Assembly: GCA_913058575.1 (NCBI GenBank)
Contig: CAJXRF010000009.1
Span: 1 to 64,000, forward strand
From: an uncultured Bermanella sp.
GTDB taxonomy: Bacteria; Pseudomonadota; Gammaproteobacteria; Pseudomonadales; Oceanobacteraceae
Direction of reading: 5' to 3'
Length of the DNA stretch: 64,000 bases
Part shown: piece after piece, positions 44,400-53,611 of the stretch
Position numbering within the stretch: position 1 is the stretch's first letter
How the letters are laid out: each line of letters starts with the position of its first letter
Program-made: the position numbers and the translations under genes
The notes under the pieces: model-generated
Told to the model about the DNA's origin: nothing
What the model saw: the letters and a program-made list of their open reading frames with translations, nothing else
Databases searched by the model: none

Positions 44400-45329
44400 T
44401 TAGGCTTCTGCTGTCGCTTGAGACTTTAAGAAGGCCATGGCCTTACCTAAGAATTTTTCACCCTGACCAGACCCTGCTTGATACTCACACTGCTTAGAGG
44501 TGTCAGAAATTTCATCAAAGTTGGCTAATACACCCTCTGGGGTTTGATCTTCTGGGGCAAGGTAAGTGCCTTCAGTTTCAAACAAACGAGTACTGGCATA
44601 ACCACCGGCACCGGCGCAAAGAATAAAGCGATTTGGTGAATCTTTATGGCAAAGTGTTAAAGCGCCAGCGGTAACAGCTTCAAGAGTTAGCATGTCTAAA
44701 ACAGGTTGCGGCATTAGATCTTCTGTCATGCGCGTGGCGGCAGTAGGAGCCAAAGCATTCACTTTGATATTATTTTTGGCGCCTTCAATGACCAACGTAT
44801 TCATGAAACCCAGTACTGCCATTTTAGCGGCACCATAGTTGGCTTGACCAAAGTTACCATACATACCACTTGAAGAGGTGGTCATAACAATGCGTCCGTA
44901 GTCTTGGTCACGCATGATTTGCCAAACTGCTTTAGTGCAGTTTACGGTGCCCATAACGTGTACATCCATTACTAATTGGAAGTCAGCAATTTCCATTTTG
45001 GCAAAGGTTTTATCACGCAGAATACCCGCGTTGTTAATTAAAATATCAACACGACCCCACTTATCCATGGTTTGTTGAACCATGTCTTGTACTTCATCAA
45101 ACTTGGCCACGTTCGCGCCGTGGGCAAATGCTTCGCCACCATTTTTTTGAATTAACGCCACCACTTCGTCAGCAGCGGCCGATGAACCACCGCTACCATC
45201 ACGTGCACCACCTAAATCATTAATGACGACCTTAGCGCCGCGCTTAGCTAATTCTAATGCGTGTGAACGACCTAATCCGTTACCGGCACCGGTTACAATG
45301 GCCACTTGACCTTCATAGCTGATAGACAT
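44400..45329 (-). CDS. SDR dehydrogenase, (R)-3-hydroxyacyl-CoA dehydrogenase type
   Basis: The 309-residue short-chain dehydrogenase has the NAD motif TGAGNGLGRSHA (13-24), INNAG and the YxxxK active site in ANYGAAKMA. The acidic N-terminal insert DLGGARDGSGGSS is typical of the dehydrogenase unit of peroxisomal multifunctional enzyme 2, which oxidises (R)-3-hydroxyacyl-CoA. MaoC-like hydratase, thiolase and acyl-CoA dehydrogenase neighbours support this role. AAGGAAG precedes the ATG. Confidence 0.88.
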   Translation of the reverse strand: MSISYEGQVAIVTGAGNGLGRSHALELAKRGAKVVINDLGGARDGSGGSSAAADEVVALIQKNGGEAFAHGANVAKFDEVQDMVQQTMDKWGRVDILINNAGILRDKTFAKMEIADFQLVMDVHVMGTVNCTKAVWQIMRDQDYGRIVMTTSSSGMYGNFGQANYGAAKMAVLGFMNTLVIEGAKNNIKVNALAPTAATRMTEDLMPQPVLDMLTLEAVTAGALTLCHKDSPNRFILCAGAGGYASTRLFETEGTYLAPEDQTPEGVLANFDEISDTSKQCEYQAGSGQGEKFLGKAMAFLKSQATAEA

Positions 45330-45444
45330 AATTTCTTCCTTTTTCTAAATACTTAACTAGGGCAATTAACTAAGAGTGCTTCGTTTAAAATTGTTGAAGC
45401 ATTCAATATATATTTACTTCCATAAAAATGGAGGTATTGAAATT

Positions 45445-45903
45445 TTATTTAACCATTTGCATGGTAATCCACTCGGCTTTTAAAGCGGGTTTTTCAGAAC
45501 CTTCGATTTCCACAGCCACTTCAGTTTTTAACATAAACTGGCCGGGTTTCTTTTCTACTGCTTCGACTAATTTTGCAGTACCGCGAATTTTACTGTCAAC
45601 CTTCACTGGATTAATGAAGCGCACTTTATCAAACCCGTAATTAACGCCCATGTATGTGCCGTCTATTAGGGTGCCAAAACTTTCTGCAAAATGTGAAAGC
45701 ATCGATAAGCTTAAAAAACCGTGGGCAATGGTGGAGCCAAATGCAGTTTCTTTTGCTTGCTCTGGGTTGATATGAATAAATTGGTGATCCAAAGTACAAT
45801 CGGCAAATTGATCAATTTGCTCTTGTTTAACCGTAAACCAAGCACTTGGCTCTGACACTTGACCCACATGGTTTTGAATATCGTCACGACTAACTTGTTT
45901 CAT
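45445..45903 (-). CDS. MaoC-like (R)-specific enoyl-CoA hydratase
   Basis: The 152-residue hotdog protein has the hydratase 2 motif around DHQFIHINPEQAKETAFGS with the Asp and His pair, then IAHGFLSLSML. Such enzymes hydrate trans-2-enoyl-CoA to (R)-3-hydroxyacyl-CoA. The SDR gene next to it would oxidise that product. AGGGA precedes the ATG. Spacing to the SDR is 115 bp. Confidence 0.9.
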   Translation of the reverse strand: MKQVSRDDIQNHVGQVSEPSAWFTVKQEQIDQFADCTLDHQFIHINPEQAKETAFGSTIAHGFLSLSMLSHFAESFGTLIDGTYMGVNYGFDKVRFINPVKVDSKIRGTAKLVEAVEKKPGQFMLKTEVAVEIEGSEKPALKAEWITMQMVK

Positions 45904-45959
45904 ATCTGTCCCTACTTATTCAGTGAATTAATTATGTTTAGATGCAATATTAAAATTTG

Positions 45960-47765
45960 TTAAAACCAATCAGCGTGCATATCAAAACTGGTGCTGTCGA
46001 TGCTGCTTACCAAATTACTCCAGTGGTAAACTTGCGGTAATTCTGAGCGGTAAAAATACTGCATGGCTTGCATTTTACCTTTATAAAAATCTTCATCTTC
46101 TTTATGTGGCGCTTCTTTAAGAGCAGCGTTGGCCACCATGCCTTGTTTAAGCCATAACCATGCGATTACTATGTGACCAAACATATCTAAGTAGCTCACC
46201 GAGTTTGAAAATACTAAGTCAATATTTTGTGATTTAGTGGCGCCTAATACGGTGGCGGTCGTGGCTTGCAGTTGCTTAACGGCATCGGCCAGTTCTTTTG
46301 CCACGCCTTGCAGCTCTTCAAACTGGCTGGCCACTTCAATGGTGCCAGCCATTTCAGCCAAGATGGCTTTGTAACCGGCGAAGTTTTTCATGGGTACTTT
46401 ACGGCCAAGCAAATCAAGGGATTGAATGCCAGTTGTGCCTTCATGAATTGGGTTTAAGCGGTTGTCTCGGTAGAACATTTCCACTGGGTGTTCGTTAATA
46501 TAACCGTGCCCCCCCAGAACCTGAATGGCCAAATAGTTAGCTTTAGGGCCGTACTCTGAAGGCCAGCTTTTTATCATGGGCGTTAAGAAGTCCAGTAAGG
46601 TGCTGGCAGCAACGCGTTCTTTTTCTGTGGGAGCGGTTTTTTCATCATCGGCCAGTTGGCTGCCTAATAGGCATAGGGCGTAAGCACCTTCAGCGTAGGC
46701 TTTTTGAGTGAGCAGCATGCGGCGCACATCGGGGTGTTCAATGATGTTAACAGGCGCCGCCATTGGGTCTTTGCTGGCCATTAATCTGCCTTGTGGGCGC
46801 TCTTTTGAGTAATCTAGAGAATACTGGAAACCCGTAAGGGCAGTGGCGGCTGCACTCGTGCCCACCATGATGCGGGCCTCATTCATCATATGGAACATGT
46901 AGGCAAGGCCTTTGTTTTCTTCACCTACTAAGTAGCCAATGGCGCCATCTTGTTCGCCAAAGCTTAATGCACATGAGGTTTGACCACGGCCACCCATTTT
47001 GTGAAATAAGCCAGCCAGCTCTACTTCATTTTTATCCCCCAGTGACCCGTCATCGTTCACCATGAGCTTAGGCACTATGAACAAGGAAATGCCTTTTACG
47101 CCTTTAGGCGCGCCTTTCACACGGGCCAATACCAGGTGAATAATGTTGTCGTTTAAATCATGATCACCGCCACTGATGAAGATTTTATTGCCTTTAATGC
47201 GGTAGTTGCCGTTTTCATCTTGCGTGGCTGTGGTGGTTAAGTCGGCCAAGCCAGATCCCGCTGAGGGTTCGGTCATGGCCATAGTACCGGCGAAACGGCC
47301 TTCACGCATGGGGTGCACAAAGCGTTCAATTTGATCTTGTGTGCCGTAGGCTTCAATTAGGTTGCAGTTAGCATTGGTCAGAGAAATATAACCTAAAGTG
47401 GTGCTACCGGCCGCGGATAGGTAACAAGCAGCGGCACTGGCCACAGTAAGAGGCAATTGCATGCCTCCCATGTCGTAGTCACTGGAGGGTGCGGCAAGGC
47501 CTGCATCAATAACCGCATCTAATGCTGTCTTAATTTCTGGCAACATGCTGACTTTTTTGCCATCGAAGGTAGGTTGCTGAGTATCTACTTTTTGTCGAAT
47601 GGGTAAGAAATATTTTTCAGCTACCGTTTTAGCGGTGTTAATAGCAGCTGTGAATGTTTCGCGGCTGTGATCGGTATAACGTTCACGACTGGTAAGAGAT
47701 TCGGCATCAAACATTTCATAAAGCATGAACTCAAGTTCGCGTTCACTAAGAATGGGTGCAGCCAT
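45960..47765 (-). CDS. Long-form acyl-CoA dehydrogenase
   Basis: This FAD enzyme makes trans-2-enoyl-CoA. At 601 residues it is the long form with a C-terminal extension, the group including DmdC (3-methylmercaptopropionyl-CoA dehydrogenase). MTEPSAGSGLADL and FISGGDHD mark the flavin and substrate region, and HEGTTGIQSLDLLGRK carries the catalytic Glu. The first gene of the MaoC-SDR-thiolase cluster, it supplies the substrate for MaoC. The preferred acyl chain cannot be read. Confidence 0.92.
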   Translation of the reverse strand: MAAPILSERELEFMLYEMFDAESLTSRERYTDHSRETFTAAINTAKTVAEKYFLPIRQKVDTQQPTFDGKKVSMLPEIKTALDAVIDAGLAAPSSDYDMGGMQLPLTVASAAACYLSAAGSTTLGYISLTNANCNLIEAYGTQDQIERFVHPMREGRFAGTMAMTEPSAGSGLADLTTTATQDENGNYRIKGNKIFISGGDHDLNDNIIHLVLARVKGAPKGVKGISLFIVPKLMVNDDGSLGDKNEVELAGLFHKMGGRGQTSCALSFGEQDGAIGYLVGEENKGLAYMFHMMNEARIMVGTSAAATALTGFQYSLDYSKERPQGRLMASKDPMAAPVNIIEHPDVRRMLLTQKAYAEGAYALCLLGSQLADDEKTAPTEKERVAASTLLDFLTPMIKSWPSEYGPKANYLAIQVLGGHGYINEHPVEMFYRDNRLNPIHEGTTGIQSLDLLGRKVPMKNFAGYKAILAEMAGTIEVASQFEELQGVAKELADAVKQLQATTATVLGATKSQNIDLVFSNSVSYLDMFGHIVIAWLWLKQGMVANAALKEAPHKEDEDFYKGKMQAMQYFYRSELPQVYHWSNLVSSIDSTSFDMHADWF

Positions 47766-47900
47766 AGTATTAACCTGTTTATATGTGTCTAATTATGGCT
47801 TTCATTCTGCGCAACCTACCAAGGTGGAGCCATGACTTAATGGGTCAAGTTGGGCCTTTGGAGAGTTTAAAATGTGATGAAAGGAATGCAGAAAAGACCT

Positions 47901-47924
47901 AAAAGCCTGATTATCAAGGCTTTT
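47901..47924 (-). terminator. Hairpin after the XRE regulator gene
   Basis: AAAAGCCT and AGGCTTTT stand around an 8-base loop, 96 bp after the XRE stop and upstream of the dehydrogenase start. The tail in the minus direction is TTTTAGG, moderate. Confidence 0.55.
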
Positions 47925-48020
47925 GGGTGGTTTGATGTGAAGATGTTTTAGATTTAAATAGCATTGACGGACAAAGATAAATAACAGAAAAACCTGTGTT
48001 TTGAGGCCTTAATATATTTA

Positions 48021-48863
48021 TTAATAAGGCAACAGAGGGTGACTAAACTCTTTATCTAAATATTTGGATAAATCTAATTCAGGATCCACAGGATACAGGG
48101 TATTAATGCTTAACCTTGGTTCAGAAATAAACGAAGTGGGTCCTAATGCCCCCACCATTTGGCTAACATTAAAGAAATGATGCAAGGTGCCTTCTATTTC
48201 AAACTGCACCCGAAAACTGGCTTGTGGTTCTAAATTAGCCGCTCGTTGCTTCCAGTCTTTGGGGACGTCTTTATGCTTAATTAAATTCGTAAGAATTTTT
48301 TCAAAATACGCATCACCGCTTAACAAAACTTCTTGCTGCATGGCCATCAGGATAAGCGACAGGGTATTTTTTCTAAGGTCATTGGCTTCGCTTGATGGCT
48401 GATGACTGAACAATAATTCAAAGTGATTAGCCATGTTGGCTAAGCGTTCTGGCCCTAAGGCTTGCTGATTAAACGCCACCCAAGCTTTGTTTACCATTAA
48501 TAAACCACCATAACGGTCCATTAATGCCGCAGGGTAAGGGTCCATGGCTTTTAAGGTAAGCATCATGGCTTTACGTAGCCATTTATATTCAGGAGCATGA
48601 AAATCTACGGTATTGGCGGTGGGTAAGTAGCCTGCTGCCAATAATAAGTAGCAGGAGTCGCGGTCACCCAGCTTCATGACTTCTGCTAATTTTAAAATCA
48701 TTGAACGGCTAGGATGCGACTTACCATTTTCTAAACAGCTAATGTGGCGGGTAGAAGATTCTGCACACAAGGCTAAAGTTTCTTGAGATAAGCCATGCAC
48801 GCCACGCCAGAATTTAAGCAAGGGCCCAAAGCCAGAGGCAATGTTTGTATCCTTGTCTGTCAT
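48021..48863 (-). CDS. XRE-family regulator with MmyB-like ligand domain
   Basis: The 280-residue protein has an N-terminal helix-turn-helix (about 14-70, with HGLSQETLALCAESSTRHISC and LENGKSHPS) and a C-terminal PAS-like MmyB ligand domain (about 100-265, with DPYPAALMDRYGGLLMVNKAW). Some MmyB-type regulators bind fatty acyl groups. It lies just upstream of the acyl-CoA dehydrogenase cluster on the same strand and is a candidate for its control. GAGGA precedes the ATG. Confidence 0.88.
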   Translation of the reverse strand: MTDKDTNIASGFGPLLKFWRGVHGLSQETLALCAESSTRHISCLENGKSHPSRSMILKLAEVMKLGDRDSCYLLLAAGYLPTANTVDFHAPEYKWLRKAMMLTLKAMDPYPAALMDRYGGLLMVNKAWVAFNQQALGPERLANMANHFELLFSHQPSSEANDLRKNTLSLILMAMQQEVLLSGDAYFEKILTNLIKHKDVPKDWKQRAANLEPQASFRVQFEIEGTLHHFFNVSQMVGALGPTSFISEPRLSINTLYPVDPELDLSKYLDKEFSHPLLPY

Positions 48864-49005
48864 GTCTGTCCTCAGGAATAAATAAGGTTAACTTACCAAA
48901 TTAATGGGATGGAGGTAAGCCAAAGATATGAGTGATTGGCTGATTCTACCTATCTGTTATAGAATTTCCACAGGGAATGCTTTTGTATTTAAGGGCTTAT
49001 TGGTG

Positions 49006-49389
49006 TCATGCCTTGAAATGGCTATATAATTTTTTGAATAAGTTAAAAGTACTCACTAACACAATACTGGCTAAAACCCCTAGCCCATTGGCCAGCAAAT
49101 CTAACCATTCACCATATCGATTCACAAGCGGCTGAATTAATTCAATTGCTGCGCTCCAGCTAATAAAAAACAATGCAATAAGTGGCCAGTGTTTAGGTTT
49201 TGCCAGTGCTGCAGGAAGCATTAGGCTTGCGTAGGCTATAAAATGGTGAGTTTTATCTGTGCCAGGCATGAGTGGCAAATTACTTAAGGGCCAAAGAGAT
49301 AAAAGCGTGATACTAAAAAGAGTCAGTGCACTAAGTGCCAGCCAGTATCGGCTGGCGAAAACGAAAGGGTTAAACATGGTACTTTCCAT
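49006..49389 (-). CDS. VanZ-like membrane protein
   Basis: The 127-residue protein has four hydrophobic segments and the VanZ-family pattern: GTDKTHHFIAYASLMLPAAL, then ELIQPLVNRYGEWLDLLANGLGV. Such proteins sit in the inner membrane with an unclear role, despite the link of VanZ to teicoplanin resistance. The start could also be the ATG at 49377. It follows the GH25 gene by 30 bp. Confidence 0.82.
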   Translation of the reverse strand: MESTMFNPFVFASRYWLALSALTLFSITLLSLWPLSNLPLMPGTDKTHHFIAYASLMLPAALAKPKHWPLIALFFISWSAAIELIQPLVNRYGEWLDLLANGLGVLASIVLVSTFNLFKKLYSHFKA

Positions 49390-49419
49390 ATAGCTGACTA
49401 AATAACGCGCTTTAAGGCG

Positions 49420-50127
49420 TTACAGGGATTTTATCAGCATTTTCTTAAAACTGTTCTCCTGACCATTAAATCGATTAATGTCTACATCACCATTTATGCC
49501 ATCTATTTTTCCGGTTTGTGAATATTGCCAAAATGTCCACTTATTCCAGCCTTGTGGCAATGTGGGGTATAAGCTTTGATATTCAGCAAGCCATAAAGGG
49601 TAATCACTGAAGGTGGTAATGTATTTGTTGGCAAAGTTTTTACCACTGTAAATAATAGGCTTGGTTTTATAGTGTTGCTCTAGTCCATCTAAATAGGTTT
49701 GAATGTTCTCGGTTAAATCTACTTGATCGTTATCGTGAAGTTTCTCAATGTCTACCACAGGGGGTAAGTCACCCGCTTGTAATGTTACTAAGCTGGTAAA
49801 GTTATTTAATTGACTTACTGGGTCATCGTCGGTTTCGTAAAAATGGTAAGCGCCAATGACCAAACCTGCTTCACGGGCTTCATCGAGGTTTTGTTTAAAA
49901 AATGCATCTTGATAAGTAATGCCTTCAGTGGCCCGTACAAAAACATAACGAATGCCGGCCGCTTTTACTTTGTCAAAATCAATTTTCCCTTGGTATTTGG
50001 AAACATCAATGCCCGTGAGGTTTTGCTCACTTTTGAGTGGCGTCTTACCTTCGCTTGATGTGAATGACATACAGGCGCTTATGAAAATGGCGAGGGCGGT
50101 TATCAATGAGAACTTTAGAAGCTGCAT
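49420..50127 (-). CDS. GH25-type lysozyme lipoprotein
   Basis: The 235-residue protein has a lipobox (FISAC) and a GH25 muramidase domain: GIDVSKYQGKIDF, FVRATEG, GAYHFYETDDDP, VVDIEK (catalytic Asp-Glu) and WTFWQYS near the end. It would cut peptidoglycan in the periplasm. The VanZ-like gene follows closely on the same strand. Confidence 0.92.
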   Translation of the reverse strand: MQLLKFSLITALAIFISACMSFTSSEGKTPLKSEQNLTGIDVSKYQGKIDFDKVKAAGIRYVFVRATEGITYQDAFFKQNLDEAREAGLVIGAYHFYETDDDPVSQLNNFTSLVTLQAGDLPPVVDIEKLHDNDQVDLTENIQTYLDGLEQHYKTKPIIYSGKNFANKYITTFSDYPLWLAEYQSLYPTLPQGWNKWTFWQYSQTGKIDGINGDVDINRFNGQENSFKKMLIKSL

Positions 50128-50184
50128 GTAAATACATTCCCTGTATTTATAATGGAATATTAAATAGTTTTATGAATACTTTCT

Positions 50185-50220
50185 GAAACTAACACATAAT
50201 TCAATGTTAGTTTCATTTTT
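50185..50220. terminator. Hairpin between MATE and GH25 genes
   Basis: GAAACTAACA and TGTTAGTTTC stand around a 10-base loop. The ATTTTT tail lies on the plus side, but the genes are on the minus strand, where the tail is poor. It may end MATE transcription partly. Confidence 0.5.
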
Positions 50221-50227
50221 GACGAAA

Positions 50228-51547
50228 CTAAATTTCTTTTTTCTGCCAATGGCCTGCACGGAAATACAATGCTAAAAATATTGCTTTAATGCCAAAATCT
50301 AATGCGGTTAAGCAAAACATCCAATGAACAGCCATGTTTAACTCTAAAAAAACAAAGGGCAAAATAAAGCGCACTAAGAATAAACTAAAAAAGCTAATCT
50401 TTAAGGGGTATTTCGTTTCACCGGCGCCACGAATGGCCCCGCCGATGGCGAAGTCAGTGGCAATTAACGGCATGGCGACGGCGACGATCATTAAAAATAA
50501 CTCAACATAATATTGCACTTGGCTATCGTCGGTAATCGCGCGGGCCATGTGTGCGCCAAATACTACAAAAATGATTGCTGAAACCACCATAAAGGCCAAA
50601 CACATGCGCCAACCTCGCCAACCATATTCCATGGCTAATTCAGGTTGTTTGCGTCCCATATATTGCCCCACAATAACGGCACTGGAGGCTGAGAACCCTA
50701 ATGATACAAAAATAATTAAGGTTAAAATATTCAAACCCAAGCCATAGGCCGCCAGTACTTGATTACCGTATTGAGCGATGGCCATCATATAAACTAAAAA
50801 CCCCACCTGCATGAGACTTTGTTCAATGGCACTGGGAATGCCAATGCGCAGTAACTTATTGGTTTTAACTTTAAGCTGACTAATGTTGGGGTAAGGCAGT
50901 TTCAATTTGCCTAATCGCCAATAGCTGCCATATATCACTAAAGCTAATAGCGAACCAATAATGCCGCCAATAGCCAACCCTTCAGGTCCTAAATTGGGCA
51001 ATCCGAAGCTGCCATGGCTTAATGCATAACAGCCTAAACCATTGCCCACGCCACTAATGAACGCCAGCATCAGTGGGTTTAAGCCATCTCCTGTGGCGCG
51101 CATGGTGGTGGTTAATACGATGTTTAATGAATAAATAGGGTTAAATATACACACCCAGCGAATTAAGATAATCGCCAGTTCTTGAGCGTTCCCTTCTAAA
51201 TCAAACCAGCTGGTTATGGTGGGCGCCAGTAAATAGCACAGCCCTCCCATTAATACCGATATCATAAATCCTAATAGCATGGCGCTTTGTGTAGCTTGCC
51301 CTGCTTTTAAATGGTCATTTGCCCCTATGTTGCGCGCTACTAGAGCGCTGGCGCCGGTGGCCAATCCAAATAGGGTGGCTTGCAATACAAAAAATACGCG
51401 CTGGCTTACCGCCATGGCAGACGCTACATCGTTACCAAAGCCTGCCGCTAATACTATTTGCACCAAACCAATAGAGGCCAGTAATAAATTAGATAGGGTA
51501 GTAGGCCAGGCCAATGACCAAATGCTAGGGGGCTTTTGAGGGGGCAT
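50228..51547 (-). CDS. MATE-family efflux transporter
   Basis: The 439-residue protein has about twelve membrane segments and the two-halves MATE layout, with ATGASALVARNIGA in the first half and GFSASSAVIVGQYMGRK in the second. MATE pumps export cationic drugs or metabolites using Na+ or H+. It is divergent from the alpha/beta hydrolase gene across a region holding a 15-bp perfect inverted repeat. Confidence 0.93.
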   Translation of the reverse strand: MPPQKPPSIWSLAWPTTLSNLLLASIGLVQIVLAAGFGNDVASAMAVSQRVFFVLQATLFGLATGASALVARNIGANDHLKAGQATQSAMLLGFMISVLMGGLCYLLAPTITSWFDLEGNAQELAIILIRWVCIFNPIYSLNIVLTTTMRATGDGLNPLMLAFISGVGNGLGCYALSHGSFGLPNLGPEGLAIGGIIGSLLALVIYGSYWRLGKLKLPYPNISQLKVKTNKLLRIGIPSAIEQSLMQVGFLVYMMAIAQYGNQVLAAYGLGLNILTLIIFVSLGFSASSAVIVGQYMGRKQPELAMEYGWRGWRMCLAFMVVSAIIFVVFGAHMARAITDDSQVQYYVELFLMIVAVAMPLIATDFAIGGAIRGAGETKYPLKISFFSLFLVRFILPFVFLELNMAVHWMFCLTALDFGIKAIFLALYFRAGHWQKKEI

Positions 51548-51597
51548 AAAAAGGAGAGCTCTAAAACTTAAGCTCGCAGTTTACTGTATATTTAGAT

Positions 51598-51630
51598 AAT
51601 TACTTGGCTGTTCGTAACAGCCAAGTAATT
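51598..51630. promoter_or_regulatory. 15-bp perfect inverted repeat in the divergent MATE/hydrolase region
   Basis: AATTACTTGGCTGTT, a CGT spacer, then the exact reverse complement. It lies 51 bp from the MATE start and 75 bp from the hydrolase start. No T-run follows on either side, so an operator fits better than a terminator. Confidence 0.6.
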
Positions 51631-51704
51631 AATCATGAAGTGCTGGGTTTGCACTAAAATGAAATGATCATCACCCGAAGCACAAAGGCACACAAATAGT
51701 TCAT

Positions 51705-52742
51705 ATGTCACAAATTTTAATAACGCGCTTATCTGGCTTTAAGTCTTTGAGTGTCTTCATCGTTAATGGCTGCCTCATAGGTTTATTAATGACGGGTTGT
51801 GCACCCAGAGTCATGCTGCCAAGTGATCAATTAATACCTGCAACCCTTAGTGATAATGTATTTAGATCTTTTGATGGATTGCCTTTAACCTATAAAAAGT
51901 GGCTGCCTCCAGAAGGTGGCATTAAAAATATTGTGATAGCGCTGCATGGTTTTAACGATTACTCGCAGTTTTTTAACGATACTGGTATTTGGTTAAGCCA
52001 ATTTGGGGTGGCATCCTTTGCGTACGATCAACGTGGCTTTGGCCAGTCTTCTAATGCGGGATTATGGGCCGGCAGTAATGCCATGCAAAATGATTTAAAG
52101 AATTTCATTACTGTTATTAAGAGAAAGTATTCCGATATTCCTATCTATGTATTGGGGGAAAGCATGGGCGGTGCGGTAGTGATGACGAGTATGGCCCAAA
52201 AAAATGCGCCTCAGGTAAATGGTTTAATTTTAGTGGCACCTGCCGTGTGGGGAAAGCAAACCATGCCTTGGTATCAGCGCTGGGCATTAAATGTGGCCAG
52301 TTATACTGTGCCATGGATGACCCTAACTGGACGGGGTCTTAAAATAAAACCATCTGATAATATTCCGATGTTAAGAAAGCTTGGTAAAGATCCATTTATC
52401 ATTAAAGAAACAAGGGTAGATGCAATTTATGGATTAACTGCCTTAATGGGCGAGGCCTTGAGCAGTGCCGGTAAACTGCAACAAAATTTACTGGTTTTAT
52501 ATGGAGAGCGCGATGAAATCATCCCTAAACAACCCACTAAAATAATGTTGGATAAATTACCGGATTCACAAAAACACCCTAAAAAAATAGCGCTTTATGA
52601 AAGTGGCTACCATATGTTGTTACGCGACCTAAAGGCGAGTATTCCTCAGCAGGACATATTAAGTTGGATAAAAAAACCTAAAATGCCTTTACCTTCAAAA
52701 GCCGACATGAGGCCTATTCGAGCACTTTTAGAAAAAGACTAA
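51705..52742 (+). CDS. Alpha/beta-hydrolase lipoprotein, lysophospholipase-like
   Basis: The 345-residue protein has a lipobox (LLMTGC) and a monoglyceride lipase/lysophospholipase fold: HGFNDYSQFF (oxyanion part), YDQRGFGQS, the nucleophile Ser in GESMGGAV, Asp in YGERDEI and His in SGYHMLLRD. It likely hydrolyses lysophospholipids or monoacylglycerol in the periplasm or outer membrane. Its divergent neighbour is MATE. Confidence 0.87.
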   Translation: MSQILITRLSGFKSLSVFIVNGCLIGLLMTGCAPRVMLPSDQLIPATLSDNVFRSFDGLPLTYKKWLPPEGGIKNIVIALHGFNDYSQFFNDTGIWLSQFGVASFAYDQRGFGQSSNAGLWAGSNAMQNDLKNFITVIKRKYSDIPIYVLGESMGGAVVMTSMAQKNAPQVNGLILVAPAVWGKQTMPWYQRWALNVASYTVPWMTLTGRGLKIKPSDNIPMLRKLGKDPFIIKETRVDAIYGLTALMGEALSSAGKLQQNLLVLYGERDEIIPKQPTKIMLDKLPDSQKHPKKIALYESGYHMLLRDLKASIPQQDILSWIKKPKMPLPSKADMRPIRALLEKD

Positions 52743-52755
52743 AAACAAAATTAAT

Positions 52756-53025
52756 TTACGGCTCCATATTGCTCTTAACGCTTGCTAGCCATTGAATTAA
52801 ATCTTGAATATCACGGCTAGATAAGTCATTTGAAAGTACTGTAGCGCTTGCACCGGTTAATAGCTCGCTAGAGTTTATTTGGACTTCAATATTAGCCATT
52901 TTAGATTGCGGGTTAAAATTAAATGCCCAGCGGCCTTCTTCTGATAAAGGTGCAGAAGAAGAGGTTAGTTGTCCACCAATGGATACTTGAACGTCGCTGG
53001 CAGAAGTTTTACGGTTGTCAGGCAT
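52756..53025 (-). CDS. Hypothetical protein, 89 residues
   Basis: A small soluble protein with no signal peptide and no recognised family. It is Ser-rich at the N-terminus (SASDVQVSIGGQLTSSS), with a helical end (DIQDLIQWLASVKSN). GAGGAAA lies before the ATG at 53025. It is convergent with the hydrolase gene 13 bp away. A terminator for upstream minus-strand transcription lies just above it. Confidence 0.6.
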   Translation of the reverse strand: MPDNRKTSASDVQVSIGGQLTSSSAPLSEEGRWAFNFNPQSKMANIEVQINSSELLTGASATVLSNDLSSRDIQDLIQWLASVKSNMEP

Positions 53026-53093
53026 GGTAGTTTCCTCAAAAATCCAGTTTACTGTTTACCAACTTAAACGATATATTATTAATATAGCAGGCA

Positions 53094-53120
53094 TAAAAAA
53101 AGGGCACACGTATGTGTCCC
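53094..53120 (-). terminator. Terminator on the minus strand
   Basis: In the minus direction, GGGACAC and GTGTGCCC (one bulged base) stand around a short loop, followed by seven T. It would end transcripts from the small gene at 53402-53611. Confidence 0.75.
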
Positions 53121-53401
53121 CTAGGTTATGAATATTGAGGGTATTATTATCGTTGTCATTCTTTTAAACAGATCATCCTCAGTAAGGGAGTGGATCAGTT
53201 GCTTGCGCATGCTTAATTAAATATACAACCTACTACCAAACGCTACGTGTGAAATAGCCTATTCATTTATTCTCTTGCTGGAATTTATGTAATGCATGCT
53301 AATGCTAAAATATGACAGAGTGATGACAATAACCGTCTTGTAAGACGATTCTATATAGACGTTTACGGAGCAATCGTGTTTTTACTAAGGTATCTACTTT
53401 A
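53121..53401. other. Non-coding stretch, nothing firm
   Basis: The only structure I see is CGTCTT-GT-AAGACG at 53334-53347, too small a loop for a good hairpin. No coding frame with a start site is credible. Confidence 0.4.
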
Positions 53402-53611
53402 TCAAACCATGGTGCGGTATTGCAGCAGTAAGCTAATGATTTCATGGTCACTTATGCTTGCTTCTAATGATTCGTTGATAGAGCGTCTTTGTGGTAAATG
53501 GATATTAAATTGATTGCGTAAAAATTCACTAACTTGCGTATCGATAGCAGGGTCAATATCTTTTCCAGCATATGCGCAAATTCGTTGGTGAATAAATTCT
53601 TTGCTAGCCAT
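53402..53611 (-). CDS. Small conserved-looking hypothetical protein
   Basis: The 69-residue soluble protein has no membrane segment and a balanced composition, with QVSEFLRNQFNIHLPQRRS then INESLEASISDHEIISLLL. AAGAGA lies about 9 bases before the ATG. It looks like a folded helical protein, but I recognise no family. Confidence 0.6.
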   Translation of the reverse strand: MASKEFIHQRICAYAGKDIDPAIDTQVSEFLRNQFNIHLPQRRSINESLEASISDHEIISLLLQYRTMV

